NCBI GenBank assembly: GCA_964554065.1
Contig: CAZKMQ010000011.1
Coordinates: 1-19,186, forward strand
From: CAZKMQ01 sp964554065
Lineage (GTDB): Bacteria; Patescibacteriota; Patescibacteriia; Magasanikbacterales; JBBTQS01
Direction of reading: 5' to 3'
Length of the DNA: 19,186 bases
Shown: positions 6,619 through 13,763 of the stretch, one piece after another
How positions within the stretch are numbered: the stretch's first letter is position 1
Layout: the number at the start of each line of letters is the position of its first letter
Made by a program: the position numbers and the translations under genes
Notes under the pieces: generated by a model
What the model saw: only the letters and a program-made list of their open reading frames with translations
What the model was told of the DNA's origin: nothing
Database searches by the model: none

Positions 6619-8614
6619 CATGAGCGACATGAACTTTGTGGAAAAGAAGCTAGCAAAGAAGCGTCACGCTCTGTTTTTTGTGTTGGGAGGAGGATTGGTG
6701 TTGCTTATTGGTTTTTTTGTTTCCATTCCGTTTGTGTACGCTTCATATTATGAAGGCAAAACATTTCCCGGTATTTCAATTGGTGCATATGATTTAGGAA
6801 ACAAGACTGAGGCACAGCTCAGAGAGTTTTTGCAGGAAAAGAATAACGCGCTTACTGAAGATGGTATTGCTTTCTTGTATGAAGATGAAGATGGCAGTCG
6901 TAAATCATTTGTTACATTGCCGGTGCTGTATACAGAGATAGAAGGGCAGTCAATTTCTTTTGTGGATATTGATGTAGATAATACTGTTAGGGAATTAATG
7001 CGTGTTGGCCGGTATGGAACATTTTGGCAAAAGACTATTGAATCTGCGCAGTCGTGGTATTACGGAAAGCGCATGGTAGCTCAAGTGCGAGTAGAAGAAA
7101 TCCCGTTTCTAGAAGTACTTGAATCAAATCTTTCTATGCATGAAACTCCAGTGCAAGAGCCGCGAATTGCGTTTACAACATCAACACCACCAGTAGCACA
7201 CATTACGCCAGATGCTGATGGCGAAACATTAGGTTTTGAAGTAGCTGTTGGTACTGTTCGTCAACAATTAGAGTATTTGCAGTTAGAACCAATTACTATT
7301 CGCAGAACCCGTCGCCAAGCAGATGTTCAAGCAGAAGATGCTCGGTTTTTGTTGCCAGAGCTTGACCGTGTTGTTGCATCATCAACTCTACAACTGGTGT
7401 ACACGTATGTTGATACCAATCGTAGCATGCAATGGGATGTGAATCGTGATAGTTTGTTGTCGTGGATGGGATTTGCAGAAACAGAAGATCATGAAATTGT
7501 ATATAGTGTTGATGAAGAGGCATCAGCGCAGTTTATCGCGGAGATAGCTGAAGCAATCGATGTGTTGCCACAAGAGCCAAAGTTCGCAATTAACGCAGCA
7601 AGTGATCGTGCGACACAATTTAAGCCTGCAAAAGACGGGCTTAAAGTTGATCAGGAAAAGTTGTATTTTGCACTGGATCGATATGTGCAACGCGCGACAA
7701 TGAAATTGAGTGTCACATCGACCATTATGATACCGGTTGATATTGAACAGCCAATAACAAAGACTAGCGATGTAAACAGCTTTGGTATTAAGGAGTTGCT
7801 CGGAGTTGGTGAGTCAGACTTTTCACACAGCTCGAACATGCGTATTAAGAATATTAAGAATGCGAGTGATAAGCTTAACGGACTTATGGTTGCGCCTGGA
7901 GAAGAGTTTTCTTTAGTACAAGCACTTGAACCGATTACTACTGCAAATGGGTATGTGGCAGAGTATGTGATCTTAGGTGACAAAATTGAAAAGGCTGTTG
8001 GTGGTGGGCTATGTCAGATTGGAACAACAAGCTTTCGCATGGCTATGAATTCAGGTATGCCAATTACTGAGCGTCGCAATCATTCACTTGTGGTGAGTTA
8101 TTATAATGATCCGCAAAACGGCAATCCAGGAACAGATGCAACCATTTATGGGCCACATCCGGATTTTCGGTTTGTAAACAACACCGGTCATCATATTCTA
8201 TTTACCACAGAAGTTGATGTGCCAAATACTAAGTTGTATTATTACATGTGGGGAACTAGTGATGGGCGAAAGGGATATTATTCACCACCTGTTGTAGATC
8301 ATTGGAAAGATGTGGGTGATCAGCGTGATGTGAAAACAACTGAACTTGAGCCCGGAGTAACCAAGTGCCAACGTGCGTATCGTGGAGCGCTCACCAGCTT
8401 TACGTATTATGTTGAGCAACTAGATGGAACAGTTGAAGAGAAAGTGTTTACATCAGATTACCGATCACTACCAAAGATTTGCCGAACAGGTGTAACGCAA
8501 GAAGAGCTTGACGCAGAAAGCGAGAAAGTTGCTGAAGAGTTAGAAAATACAATTCCGCAATCCGAACTTGAAAAAGGATTCGCAAAAGAAGAAGATTCAG
8601 AAAATCAAGAATAA
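6611..8614 (+). CDS. VanW-family surface protein with peptidoglycan-binding-like domains
   Basis: A 667-residue membrane-anchored extracytoplasmic protein. One transmembrane segment (about residues 22-47) follows a short basic N terminus. The region of about 50-380 contains two divergent repeats resembling the YoaR-like putative peptidoglycan-binding domain. The VanW domain (about 390-540) includes MRIKNIKNASDKLNG, then GGGLCQIGTT (464-473) and NHSLVVSYYNDP. An acidic tail ends the protein. VanW is found in some vancomycin-resistance clusters and in many cell-envelope proteins, but its biochemical role is not established; no resistance role is implied. The start is uncertain: ATG codons at 6611, 6620 and 6629 are all possible and none has a strong ribosome site. 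I use 6611, which overlaps the hsp20 stop and allows coupling. Confidence 0.88.
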   Translation: MNSMSDMNFVEKKLAKKRHALFFVLGGGLVLLIGFFVSIPFVYASYYEGKTFPGISIGAYDLGNKTEAQLREFLQEKNNALTEDGIAFLYEDEDGSRKSFVTLPVLYTEIEGQSISFVDIDVDNTVRELMRVGRYGTFWQKTIESAQSWYYGKRMVAQVRVEEIPFLEVLESNLSMHETPVQEPRIAFTTSTPPVAHITPDADGETLGFEVAVGTVRQQLEYLQLEPITIRRTRRQADVQAEDARFLLPELDRVVASSTLQLVYTYVDTNRSMQWDVNRDSLLSWMGFAETEDHEIVYSVDEEASAQFIAEIAEAIDVLPQEPKFAINAASDRATQFKPAKDGLKVDQEKLYFALDRYVQRATMKLSVTSTIMIPVDIEQPITKTSDVNSFGIKELLGVGESDFSHSSNMRIKNIKNASDKLNGLMVAPGEEFSLVQALEPITTANGYVAEYVILGDKIEKAVGGGLCQIGTTSFRMAMNSGMPITERRNHSLVVSYYNDPQNGNPGTDATIYGPHPDFRFVNNTGHHILFTTEVDVPNTKLYYYMWGTSDGRKGYYSPPVVDHWKDVGDQRDVKTTELEPGVTKCQRAYRGALTSFTYYVEQLDGTVEEKVFTSDYRSLPKICRTGVTQEELDAESEKVAEELENTIPQSELEKGFAKEEDSENQE

Positions 8615-9012
8615 AAAAACTCTTGAGAACGTCCGGTATATGCGTAAATGGCGCCTATGCTCAAGAGTTTTAATGTTGGGGTTGAGTGGAAGTTTATGTA
8701 CCGTTTATTTTAACGGGTGTCTTATTACCTCTCACACAAAAGGGGCGGAGTCTGCTTAATGTTGCGGTATAGGAAACACCAATTATTGCAGAACTCCATG
8801 ATTGATTGGAGGATTGGTTATACCTGCCTTATGAAACATGGCGGTTATAACAAAACCCCTCCAAATACCTGCGTCCAAGAAGACACGTTTTTGAAATGTT
8901 CTAGCGTAAGCCAGACGCACCCAAGAACTTATCTCCATGCTTGTCGTGGACACAGGTACCTAAAGGGGTTTGCCCATTTGGTTATCCACAGAAAATATAG
9001 TATACCAAAGCA
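8612..9012 (-). ncRNA. Candidate ~400-nt structured non-coding RNA
   Basis: There is no credible protein gene in 8615-9109 on either strand. On the minus strand a promoter TTGACA-N17-TACAGT (9047-9019) and a terminator with a T7 tract (8671-8612) bound a ~400-nt unit. A second extended -10 TGGTATACT (-10 at 9004-8999) could start it near 8992. Helices visible in the DNA include 8853-8860 with 8964-8971, then a symmetric 5x5 internal loop, then 8866-8871 with 8953-8958; 8778-8783 with 8813-8818 enclosing 8794-8798 with 8807-8811; 8701-8705 with 8712-8716; and an imperfect GTTATA-type arm around 8818-8850. I looked for tmRNA, RNase P, 6S and SRP signatures and saw none. Strand is set by promoter and terminator, not by structure. 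Function unknown. Confidence 0.55.
8616..8671. terminator. Bidirectional terminator with 32-nt loop
   Basis: A perfect 12-bp stem (8616-8627 with 8660-8671) closes a 32-nt loop. In the minus direction it is followed by seven T residues (8619-8613), a strong terminator for the predicted RNA at 8612-9012. In the plus direction it lies 1 nt after the vanW stop codon with a shorter T-tract. Confidence 0.85.
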
Positions 9013-9018
9013 GAATTT

Positions 9019-9047
9019 ACTGTACCACCTGTAATAATATTTGTCAA
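9019..9047 (-). promoter_or_regulatory. Promoter of the candidate 8612-9012 RNA
   Basis: Minus-strand TTGACA (9047-9042), exactly 17 bp, TACAGT (9024-9019), with TGG before the -10 box. The same hexamers, spacing and TGG occur in the promoter at 16126-16154. Confidence 0.7.
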
Positions 9048-9077
9048 GAGCTGGGCGCCTTCGGGCGTCCAGCTCTT
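9046..9077 (-). terminator. clpP 3' hairpin with tetraloop
   Basis: A 14-bp stem with one G-U (9046-9059 with 9064-9077). The loop is TTCG on the plus strand and CGAA on the minus. It lies 32 bp after the clpP stop. The T-tract is weak in both directions, so it may be a stabilising 3' hairpin rather than an efficient terminator. It overlaps the -35 box of the next minus-strand promoter. Confidence 0.55.
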
Positions 9078-9109
9078 TAAAAACCTTAAATTTACAGAAT
9101 TTCGGCGGA

Positions 9110-9712
9110 TTACTTGATAATGTTATCCACAAGGCCGTAATCCACAGATTCCTGTGCTTTCATGAAATTGTCGCGTTCAGTGTCTTCAGTGATTTTTTCC
9201 AGTTTTTGGCCGGTCAAATCAGACAGGATCTGGTTCAAATTTTCTTTCATACGGATAATACGTTCAGCATGGATTTTAATATCAGTTGCTTGTCCTTCGG
9301 TTCCGCCCATAACTTGGTGGATCATAACTTCGGCATTTGGAAGAATATATCGTTTGCCTTTAGCACCGGACGCCAGCAATGTTGCAGCCATTGAAGCGGC
9401 CATACCAATACAAATTGTAGAAACATCAGCTTTAATGTATTGCATTGTGTCATAAATCGCCATTCCTGCAGTCACAGATCCGCCAGGAGAGTTGATGTAA
9501 AGCTTAATGTCTTGAGTTTTATCTTGAGAATCCAAGAATAGTAATTGCGCAATAATAGTATTTGCCACAGCATCGCTAATCGGTTGACCCAAGAAAATAA
9601 TCCGATCCTTAAGTAGGCGTGAATAAATATCATAAGCACGCTCGCCGTGGTGAGTTTTTTCAATAACTGTTGGCACAAGAACTTGCGCGTTTGGAGTTGT
9701 AGTGTTTGTCAT
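9110..9712 (-). CDS. clpP: ATP-dependent Clp protease proteolytic subunit
   Basis: Serine peptidase that forms the 14-subunit degradation chamber fed by ClpX or ClpA-type unfoldases. The 200-residue length is normal for the family. The catalytic triad is visible: S107 in GMAAS, H132 in EVMIHQ and D181 in DTERDNF. YINSPGGSV (72-80) is the oxyanion/handle region. The frame is open upstream to 9841, inside the DHH gene. The ATG at 9712 is chosen because a TTGGCG-N17-TACTAT promoter ends 8 nt before it, and because MTNTTTPNAQVLVPTVIE matches a normal ClpP N terminus. There is no adjacent clpX. The nrnA-like gene ends 16 bp upstream, so the promoter lies in its 3' end. Confidence 0.96.
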   Translation of the reverse strand: MTNTTTPNAQVLVPTVIEKTHHGERAYDIYSRLLKDRIIFLGQPISDAVANTIIAQLLFLDSQDKTQDIKLYINSPGGSVTAGMAIYDTMQYIKADVSTICIGMAASMAATLLASGAKGKRYILPNAEVMIHQVMGGTEGQATDIKIHAERIIRMKENLNQILSDLTGQKLEKITEDTERDNFMKAQESVDYGLVDNIIK

Positions 9713-9720
9713 ATAATTCA

Positions 9721-9749
9721 ATAGTACATTAATTATTGGTTTGCGCCAA
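9721..9749 (-). promoter_or_regulatory. clpP promoter, predicted leaderless
   Basis: Minus-strand TTGGCG (9749-9744), 17-bp spacer, TACTAT (9726-9721), then exactly 8 nt to the clpP ATG. It overlaps the 3' end of the upstream coding region. Confidence 0.6.
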
Positions 9750-10724
9750 CGCTGGAGAAAATAGCGCCCATGCATCTTGCTCATTTGCAATAGACGCATT
9801 TGGAATAAAAAATCCCGCGGCTTTGGTGTGCCCGCCACCACCCAGCGCTATTGCCCAGGCAGAAACATCAATATCATCATGAACAGTGCGCATACTTCCC
9901 TTTACACCGCCATCTGCGGTTTCGCGCATCACCAAAATAGCCTTACCTTCGCCAAGTGAATTCAGAAAGTTTGCCAGACCATCAACCTGCTCTTCTGTTG
10001 CGCCAAGTTCTTCAATATCAAACCTAGTGATGTACGTGTAACTTACCTGCGACTGCTCATCCAAAGCCAAGCGAGACAACATCAGCCCCCACAACTGTAA
10101 CGTGCGAATGGTTTTGTTGCGCATGGTTTTATCCAGAATGTGATCATAGCGAGCACCAAAGTTTATCAGTTCTGACGCAACATGCAAAGATCTGTTGGTC
10201 GTACCTTGATTAGAAAAGTTGCCAGTGTCTGTAATAAGACCGGTGAGCAAACATGTGGCACTCAAATGATCAATCGGCGCATTCACATGATTAAAATAAT
10301 GATACAAAACTTCAGTAGTTGATGCGGCATCACGCATTACAAAGTTGTGATGACCAAAGTCTGTGTTGGTGTAATGATGATCAAAATTAATAATCGTCGG
10401 CGCGTACGGCAAGTCGGTAATGCGCTGCTCAATTCCTGCGTATTTCAGGTCGCCACTATCAAACACACAAATGGTATCAAATTCTTGTTTTTCAAAAATT
10501 GAACCATCCTCATCAACTTTGTGGCTGTTCGGCAAAAATTTAAGCTGACTCGGAACTTCTGTTGTGCAATATGCTGTGTGCGTAATATCCAACTCATCCA
10601 AATATTGCATAAAACTGCACGCCGAACTCAATGTATCTCCATCAGGTCTTGGGTGTGACACAAGAAGCACGTGCTTGGCACGGTTTTTCAAGTGGTCATG
10701 AATTTTTGCTGCAGTTCTTTGCAT
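9729..10724 (-). CDS. DHH-family phosphoesterase (NrnA-like oligoribonuclease / pAp phosphatase)
   Basis: Mn2+-dependent phosphoesterase of the DHH-DHHA1 type. Relatives degrade nanoRNA and dephosphorylate 3'-phosphoadenosine 5'-phosphate. In 331 residues all motifs are present: SHPRPDGD (H24, D28, D30), FDSGD (D89), FDHH (115-117), GLITDTGNF (D166) and the DHHA1 substrate loop GGGGHTKAAGF (295-305). The longer start at 10733 would lie in the -10 box of the promoter TTGACG-N17-TATACT, so the ATG at 10724, 8 nt after that box, is preferred. The protein is cytoplasmic. The exact substrate is inferred from the family, and cyclic-dinucleotide phosphodiesterases share these motifs. clpP follows 16 bp downstream with its own promoter. 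Confidence 0.9.
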   Translation of the reverse strand: MQRTAAKIHDHLKNRAKHVLLVSHPRPDGDTLSSACSFMQYLDELDITHTAYCTTEVPSQLKFLPNSHKVDEDGSIFEKQEFDTICVFDSGDLKYAGIEQRITDLPYAPTIINFDHHYTNTDFGHHNFVMRDAASTTEVLYHYFNHVNAPIDHLSATCLLTGLITDTGNFSNQGTTNRSLHVASELINFGARYDHILDKTMRNKTIRTLQLWGLMLSRLALDEQSQVSYTYITRFDIEELGATEEQVDGLANFLNSLGEGKAILVMRETADGGVKGSMRTVHDDIDVSAWAIALGGGGHTKAAGFFIPNASIANEQDAWALFSPALAQTNN

Positions 10725-10732
10725 AAGGAACA

Positions 10733-10761
10733 AGTATACTTGACGATCATGCTTGCGTCAA
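10733..10761 (-). promoter_or_regulatory. nrnA-like gene promoter, half of a palindromic promoter pair
   Basis: Minus-strand TTGACG (10761-10756), 17-bp spacer, TATACT (10738-10733), then 8 nt to the ATG at 10724. It overlaps the plus-strand promoter at 10740-10768 almost completely. Confidence 0.8.
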
Positions 10762-10768
10762 GTATATT
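10740..10768 (+). promoter_or_regulatory. Plus-strand half of the palindromic promoter pair
   Basis: TTGACG (10740-10745), 17-bp spacer, TATATT (10763-10768). The 10-bp inverted repeat TATACTTGAC/GTCAAGTATA (10735-10744 and 10755-10764) creates both promoters. Start predicted near 10775, leading into the hairpin at 10797. Confidence 0.75.
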
Positions 10769-10774
10769 GGGCTT

Positions 10775-10857
10775 TCTCGGTCATGCGGATCGGGACACGC
10801 CCTGTGAATAAGTAGTAGTTCAAATACCATCTACATCTCACAGGGTGTTCTTTTTTT
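10775..10857 (+). ncRNA. Candidate ~80-nt small RNA or attenuated leader
   Basis: The plus-strand promoter at 10740-10768 fires into a strong terminator at 10797-10857 with no coding frame between, so its default product would be about 80 nt. A 5' hairpin CGGTC/GATCG (10779-10793) precedes the terminator stem. Alternatively this is a leader that controls the gene at 10885 by regulated termination. I see no clear competing antiterminator stem, and that gene has its own -10 box past the terminator. Confidence 0.45.
10797..10857 (+). terminator. Terminator with 30-nt loop
   Basis: An 11-bp stem with one G-U (10797-10807 with 10838-10848) closes a 30-nt loop that can form an inner GTAG/CTAC pair. 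It is followed by TTCTTTTTTT. No plus-strand protein gene ends before it. Confidence 0.8.
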
Positions 10858-10870
10858 GCTCAAAAAGTGG

Positions 10871-10876
10871 TATTAT
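10871..10876 (+). promoter_or_regulatory. -10 box of the gene at 10885, predicted leaderless
   Basis: TATTAT followed by exactly 8 nt and then the ATG. The -35 region is a poor match. Confidence 0.45.
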
Positions 10877-10884
10877 CGGATAAT

Positions 10885-11325
10885 ATGTCTACTCAGTTTT
10901 ATAGAACAAAAGCAATCAAAATCGCAGGGAGTGATTTTAAAGAAGTGCATTCGCGTGCTCGTATTTCATATAGCAAAATAAAACAAAGAAGCAAAAGAAA
11001 ATCATATATCCGGTCTGCTTATTTTAACAAGGAGAAAATTTTTCTCGATTTATTTTGGCATCATCTGTTTGAAAAGAAGAACTGGCGAGATCGTATGCGT
11101 AGGTTGCAGTATTTTGATTGTGCAGTGGAGTTAATACAAAAATCTAAAATTCCGCCGACTATAAAAAGGAATCCAAACAATTGTTCCGAAATATTACATC
11201 GTTTTGTTGGTAAATCTCGATCAGGTAAACCATTTAAACTGCAGATTAAACAGACAAAAAACAACACTAAATATTTGATTTCTGTTTATCCTTTCAAACA
11301 AAAAAGGACTTCCCGCTACGTGTAG
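10885..11325 (+). CDS. Unrecognised small basic protein
   Basis: A 146-residue, strongly basic cytoplasmic protein, rich in Lys and Arg throughout (for example KIKQRSKRKSYIR). The last third reads RFVGKSRSGKPFKLQIKQ, then KYLISVYPF, a strand pattern that loosely recalls small RNase-toxin folds of the BECR type. That is a weak resemblance by eye, not an assignment. A nucleic-acid-binding role would fit the charge. A longer GTG start at 10867 is possible, but the ATG at 10885 sits 8 nt after a TATTAT box, as in other genes here. The last seven codons lie inside the terminator stem, so the mRNA ends almost at the stop codon. No partner antitoxin is adjacent. Confidence 0.7.
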   Translation: MSTQFYRTKAIKIAGSDFKEVHSRARISYSKIKQRSKRKSYIRSAYFNKEKIFLDLFWHHLFEKKNWRDRMRRLQYFDCAVELIQKSKIPPTIKRNPNNCSEILHRFVGKSRSGKPFKLQIKQTKNNTKYLISVYPFKQKRTSRYV

Positions 11326-11355
11326 TGTATAAACTACGGCCGGAAGTCTTTTTTT
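11300..11355 (+). terminator. Terminator overlapping the end of the 10885 gene
   Basis: An A-tract and GACTTCC (11307-11313, one bulged G before it) pair with GGAAGTC and a T-run (11342-11355), leaving a 28-nt loop that contains the stop codon at 11323-11325. The A/T arms are symmetric. Confidence 0.85.
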
Positions 11356-11419
11356 AAGAACGATCACTGATCACTCTGCCGCAACTATAGCACACTGGCA
11401 CGTGATTGTCAATGTGTAG

Positions 11420-11425
11420 TACAAT
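11420..11425 (+). promoter_or_regulatory. smc -10 box
   Basis: TACAAT followed by 11 nt and the smc ATG. No good -35 at normal spacing. It is consistent with a very short leader. Confidence 0.4.
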
Positions 11426-11436
11426 AGGCACAGATT

Positions 11437-13689
11437 ATGTATCTGCAAAAACTGGAAATACAAGGATTTAAGTCTTTTGCTCAAAAGACTGTTTTGGAAT
11501 TTCTGCCGCCACAAAAGGGTCGGGCTGGAGTTACAGCGATTGTTGGGCCAAATGGCTCAGGAAAATCCAATGTCGCGGACGCGATTCGTTGGGTGTTGGG
11601 TGAACAATCACTTAAGCTTTTGCGTGGAAAAAAGTCTGAAGATGTTATTTTTTCCGGATCAGATAAGAAATCCCGAATGGGATTTGCGCAAGTGACTCTC
11701 ACGTTAAATAATGAAGACGAGACAATCAAAGCGCCAAATGATGAAGACAGTGCTTTGGACTATTCAGAGATCGCTATTTCGCGTCGCGTATATAGGAGTG
11801 GGGAGTCAGATTACCTTCTTAATGGAAATAAAGTTCGTTTGGCAGATATTCAGATGCTTTTGGCGCGTGCGCATTTTGCGGAAAAATCATACACCGTGAT
11901 TGGTCAAGGAATGATTGGTCAGATGCTTATGGCTTCGCCGGCTGAACGCAAAAAGTTCTTTGATGAGGCTGCTGGTATTAAAGAGTTTCAGATTAAGCGC
12001 CATCACGCGGTTTTGAAATTGCATGCAACCAAAGAAAATTTGCATGAAACTAAGATGCTTTTGCAAGAAATTGAACCGCGTCTAAATAGTCTGCGTCGTC
12101 AAGTAAAGCGACTGGAAAAGCGGGAAGTTGTGGAAAAGGAATTGCATGAAAGTTATTTGCATTATTATGGTGCGCAATGGGTAACAATCGATTCGCAGTT
12201 TAAAAAATTAAAAAAACAACATCACGATTTAGAATTAGAAAAAAACAAGCGTGAGAAAGTTTACGAACAATCTTTTTCAAAAATGCAGGCTTTAGAAGTT
12301 GAAGAAAAGAAATCTGATTCATACACTGCTTTGCAAAAAGAGTATGACACAGTTTATGGAAAGCGTTCCTCAGCGCGTGAAGAGATTTTGCGATTGAAAA
12401 ACGCCGTGGAAATGGCAAAGCTCAAAGCGCAGACCCACAAGAAGTGGGCGCCTCTGCCGCTTTCTAAGATTATTTCTGAGCTTGAGAACATGCATGATGA
12501 GGTTGCAGCTGCTACAAATAAAGATGCCGGCGCGATCAAGACATTGTTTGGAAAGTTTTCAACAAAAATTAAAGGACTTATTGAGCGATTGCAACAGCCT
12601 GCTCCAGAAAAACAAGAGTTCAAAGATGAAAAAGCGCTCGCGCAAATTGATGAGCTGGAGAAAACGCTCGTACTGCTTGATAACGAAGCCAAAGAAATCC
12701 AAGAGCGTATCGCCGTAGCAAACAAGGCAGAGCATGACACAAAAAGTTCGTTTTTTACTTTGCAAAAAGATTTGCAAAAGCGGCAACATGATTTGCACAA
12801 AGTGGAACAGCAGCTCAGCATGATTGCGATTGATTTGGCTAAGGTTGAAACTCGCCGCGAAACATTGCAAGAGGAAATTGATCGCGAGGTTCCGGACATG
12901 CGTGACAAAATTATGAACGTGCAAGCTGATACTGTTTCAAATGTGCAAGTTCGTGAATTGCAATCTGAAGTGTATCGTTTGCGGCGACAATTAGAGCTGA
13001 TCGGTGGGATTGATGAGGAGACAGTAAAAGAATATGAAGAAACTGAACAGCGGTTTACATTTTTGTCCGGACAAGTGGAGGATTTGGAGTCTGCAATGAA
13101 AAGTATTGATAAAGCCATTGGCGATTTGGATGAGGTGATGACCAAAAAGCGCAAGGTGGCGTTCACTTCAATTAATAAAGAGTTTGAGAGATTTTTCAAG
13201 ATATTATTTGATGGCGGTAAAGCCGGAATTATCGAGATCAAAGCTGAGAAAAAGAAAAAGCACGAACATGAGGATGAGGACCCGGAAATTGAGGAGCTTG
13301 AAGAGGAGTTAGATGATATGGCAAAAGAAGCGCTTGCTGGCATTGATATTTTTGCGCAGCCACCAGGAAAACGAATTAAAGACATTACAATTTTGTCCGG
13401 AGGTGAGCGCGCGTTAACATCTGTGGCGTTAGTTTGTGCGATTTTATCCACAAACCCATCGCCGTTTGTTGTGCTGGACGAGGTGGACGCGGCACTCGAC
13501 GAAAGCAATTCAATTCGTTTTGCGGAAATTGTAGGGGAGCTCGCAGCAAAAACTCAGTTTGTAGTGATTTCACACAACCGCGCGACAATGGAGAAAGCGC
13601 AGGTTTTGTATGGAGTGACAATGGGTGATGATAGTGTTTCGCGATTGCTTTCAATTAAGCTTGAGGATGCGACAGAATTTGCTAAGTAA
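11437..13689 (+). CDS. smc: Short SMC-family chromosome condensation ATPase
   Basis: Structural maintenance of chromosomes ATPase, which folds and segregates DNA. The N-terminal head has MYLQKLEIQGFKSFAQKT and Walker A GPNGSGKS (37-44). The C-terminal head has the ABC signature LSGGERAL (653-660) and Walker B VVLDEVDAALD (D681, E682). At 750 residues it is much shorter than the usual 1,150-1,200. Coiled-coil segments (about 170-340 and 410-570) are joined by about 60 residues around WAPLPLSKIISELENM, with no recognisable SMC hinge and no CxxC zinc hook. A Lys/His/Glu-rich insert (KKKKHEHEDEDPEIEELEEEL) interrupts the C-terminal head. No scpA or scpB is nearby. The head assignment is certain; whether it dimerises like a canonical SMC is open. 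Confidence 0.93.
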   Translation: MYLQKLEIQGFKSFAQKTVLEFLPPQKGRAGVTAIVGPNGSGKSNVADAIRWVLGEQSLKLLRGKKSEDVIFSGSDKKSRMGFAQVTLTLNNEDETIKAPNDEDSALDYSEIAISRRVYRSGESDYLLNGNKVRLADIQMLLARAHFAEKSYTVIGQGMIGQMLMASPAERKKFFDEAAGIKEFQIKRHHAVLKLHATKENLHETKMLLQEIEPRLNSLRRQVKRLEKREVVEKELHESYLHYYGAQWVTIDSQFKKLKKQHHDLELEKNKREKVYEQSFSKMQALEVEEKKSDSYTALQKEYDTVYGKRSSAREEILRLKNAVEMAKLKAQTHKKWAPLPLSKIISELENMHDEVAAATNKDAGAIKTLFGKFSTKIKGLIERLQQPAPEKQEFKDEKALAQIDELEKTLVLLDNEAKEIQERIAVANKAEHDTKSSFFTLQKDLQKRQHDLHKVEQQLSMIAIDLAKVETRRETLQEEIDREVPDMRDKIMNVQADTVSNVQVRELQSEVYRLRRQLELIGGIDEETVKEYEETEQRFTFLSGQVEDLESAMKSIDKAIGDLDEVMTKKRKVAFTSINKEFERFFKILFDGGKAGIIEIKAEKKKKHEHEDEDPEIEELEEELDDMAKEALAGIDIFAQPPGKRIKDITILSGGERALTSVALVCAILSTNPSPFVVLDEVDAALDESNSIRFAEIVGELAAKTQFVVISHNRATMEKAQVLYGVTMGDDSVSRLLSIKLEDATEFAK

Positions 13690-13698
13690 TTTTTGAAT

Positions 13699-13739
13699 AA
13701 AAAAAGAACCCATCAGCGTTATGCTAGGGTTCCTTTTTT
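13699..13739. terminator. Bidirectional terminator between smc and the pentapeptide gene
   Basis: An A-tract with GAACCC (13699-13711) pairs with GGGTTC, one bulged C and a T-tract (13727-13739); AGC/GCT can pair inside the loop. It serves two convergent genes. Confidence 0.88.
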
Positions 13740-13763
13740 CAAGTTGTTGTGCGGTGTAGAATA

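Noticed and set aside
8717..9034. 105-codon frame in the vanW-clpP gap
   Set aside because: It contains no recognisable domain, lacks a ribosome site, and overlaps sequence better explained by helices and an opposite-strand promoter and terminator.
8982..9146. Replication origin, from clustered DnaA-like boxes
   Set aside because: Only two exact boxes and one near match, one of them inside clpP; no AT-rich unwinding region and no dnaA or dnaN nearby.
12354..13508. A 384-codon open frame on the minus strand inside smc
   Set aside because: It is a serine-rich antisense shadow of the smc coiled coil, with no promoter or ribosome site; smc has both ATPase heads intact on the other strand.
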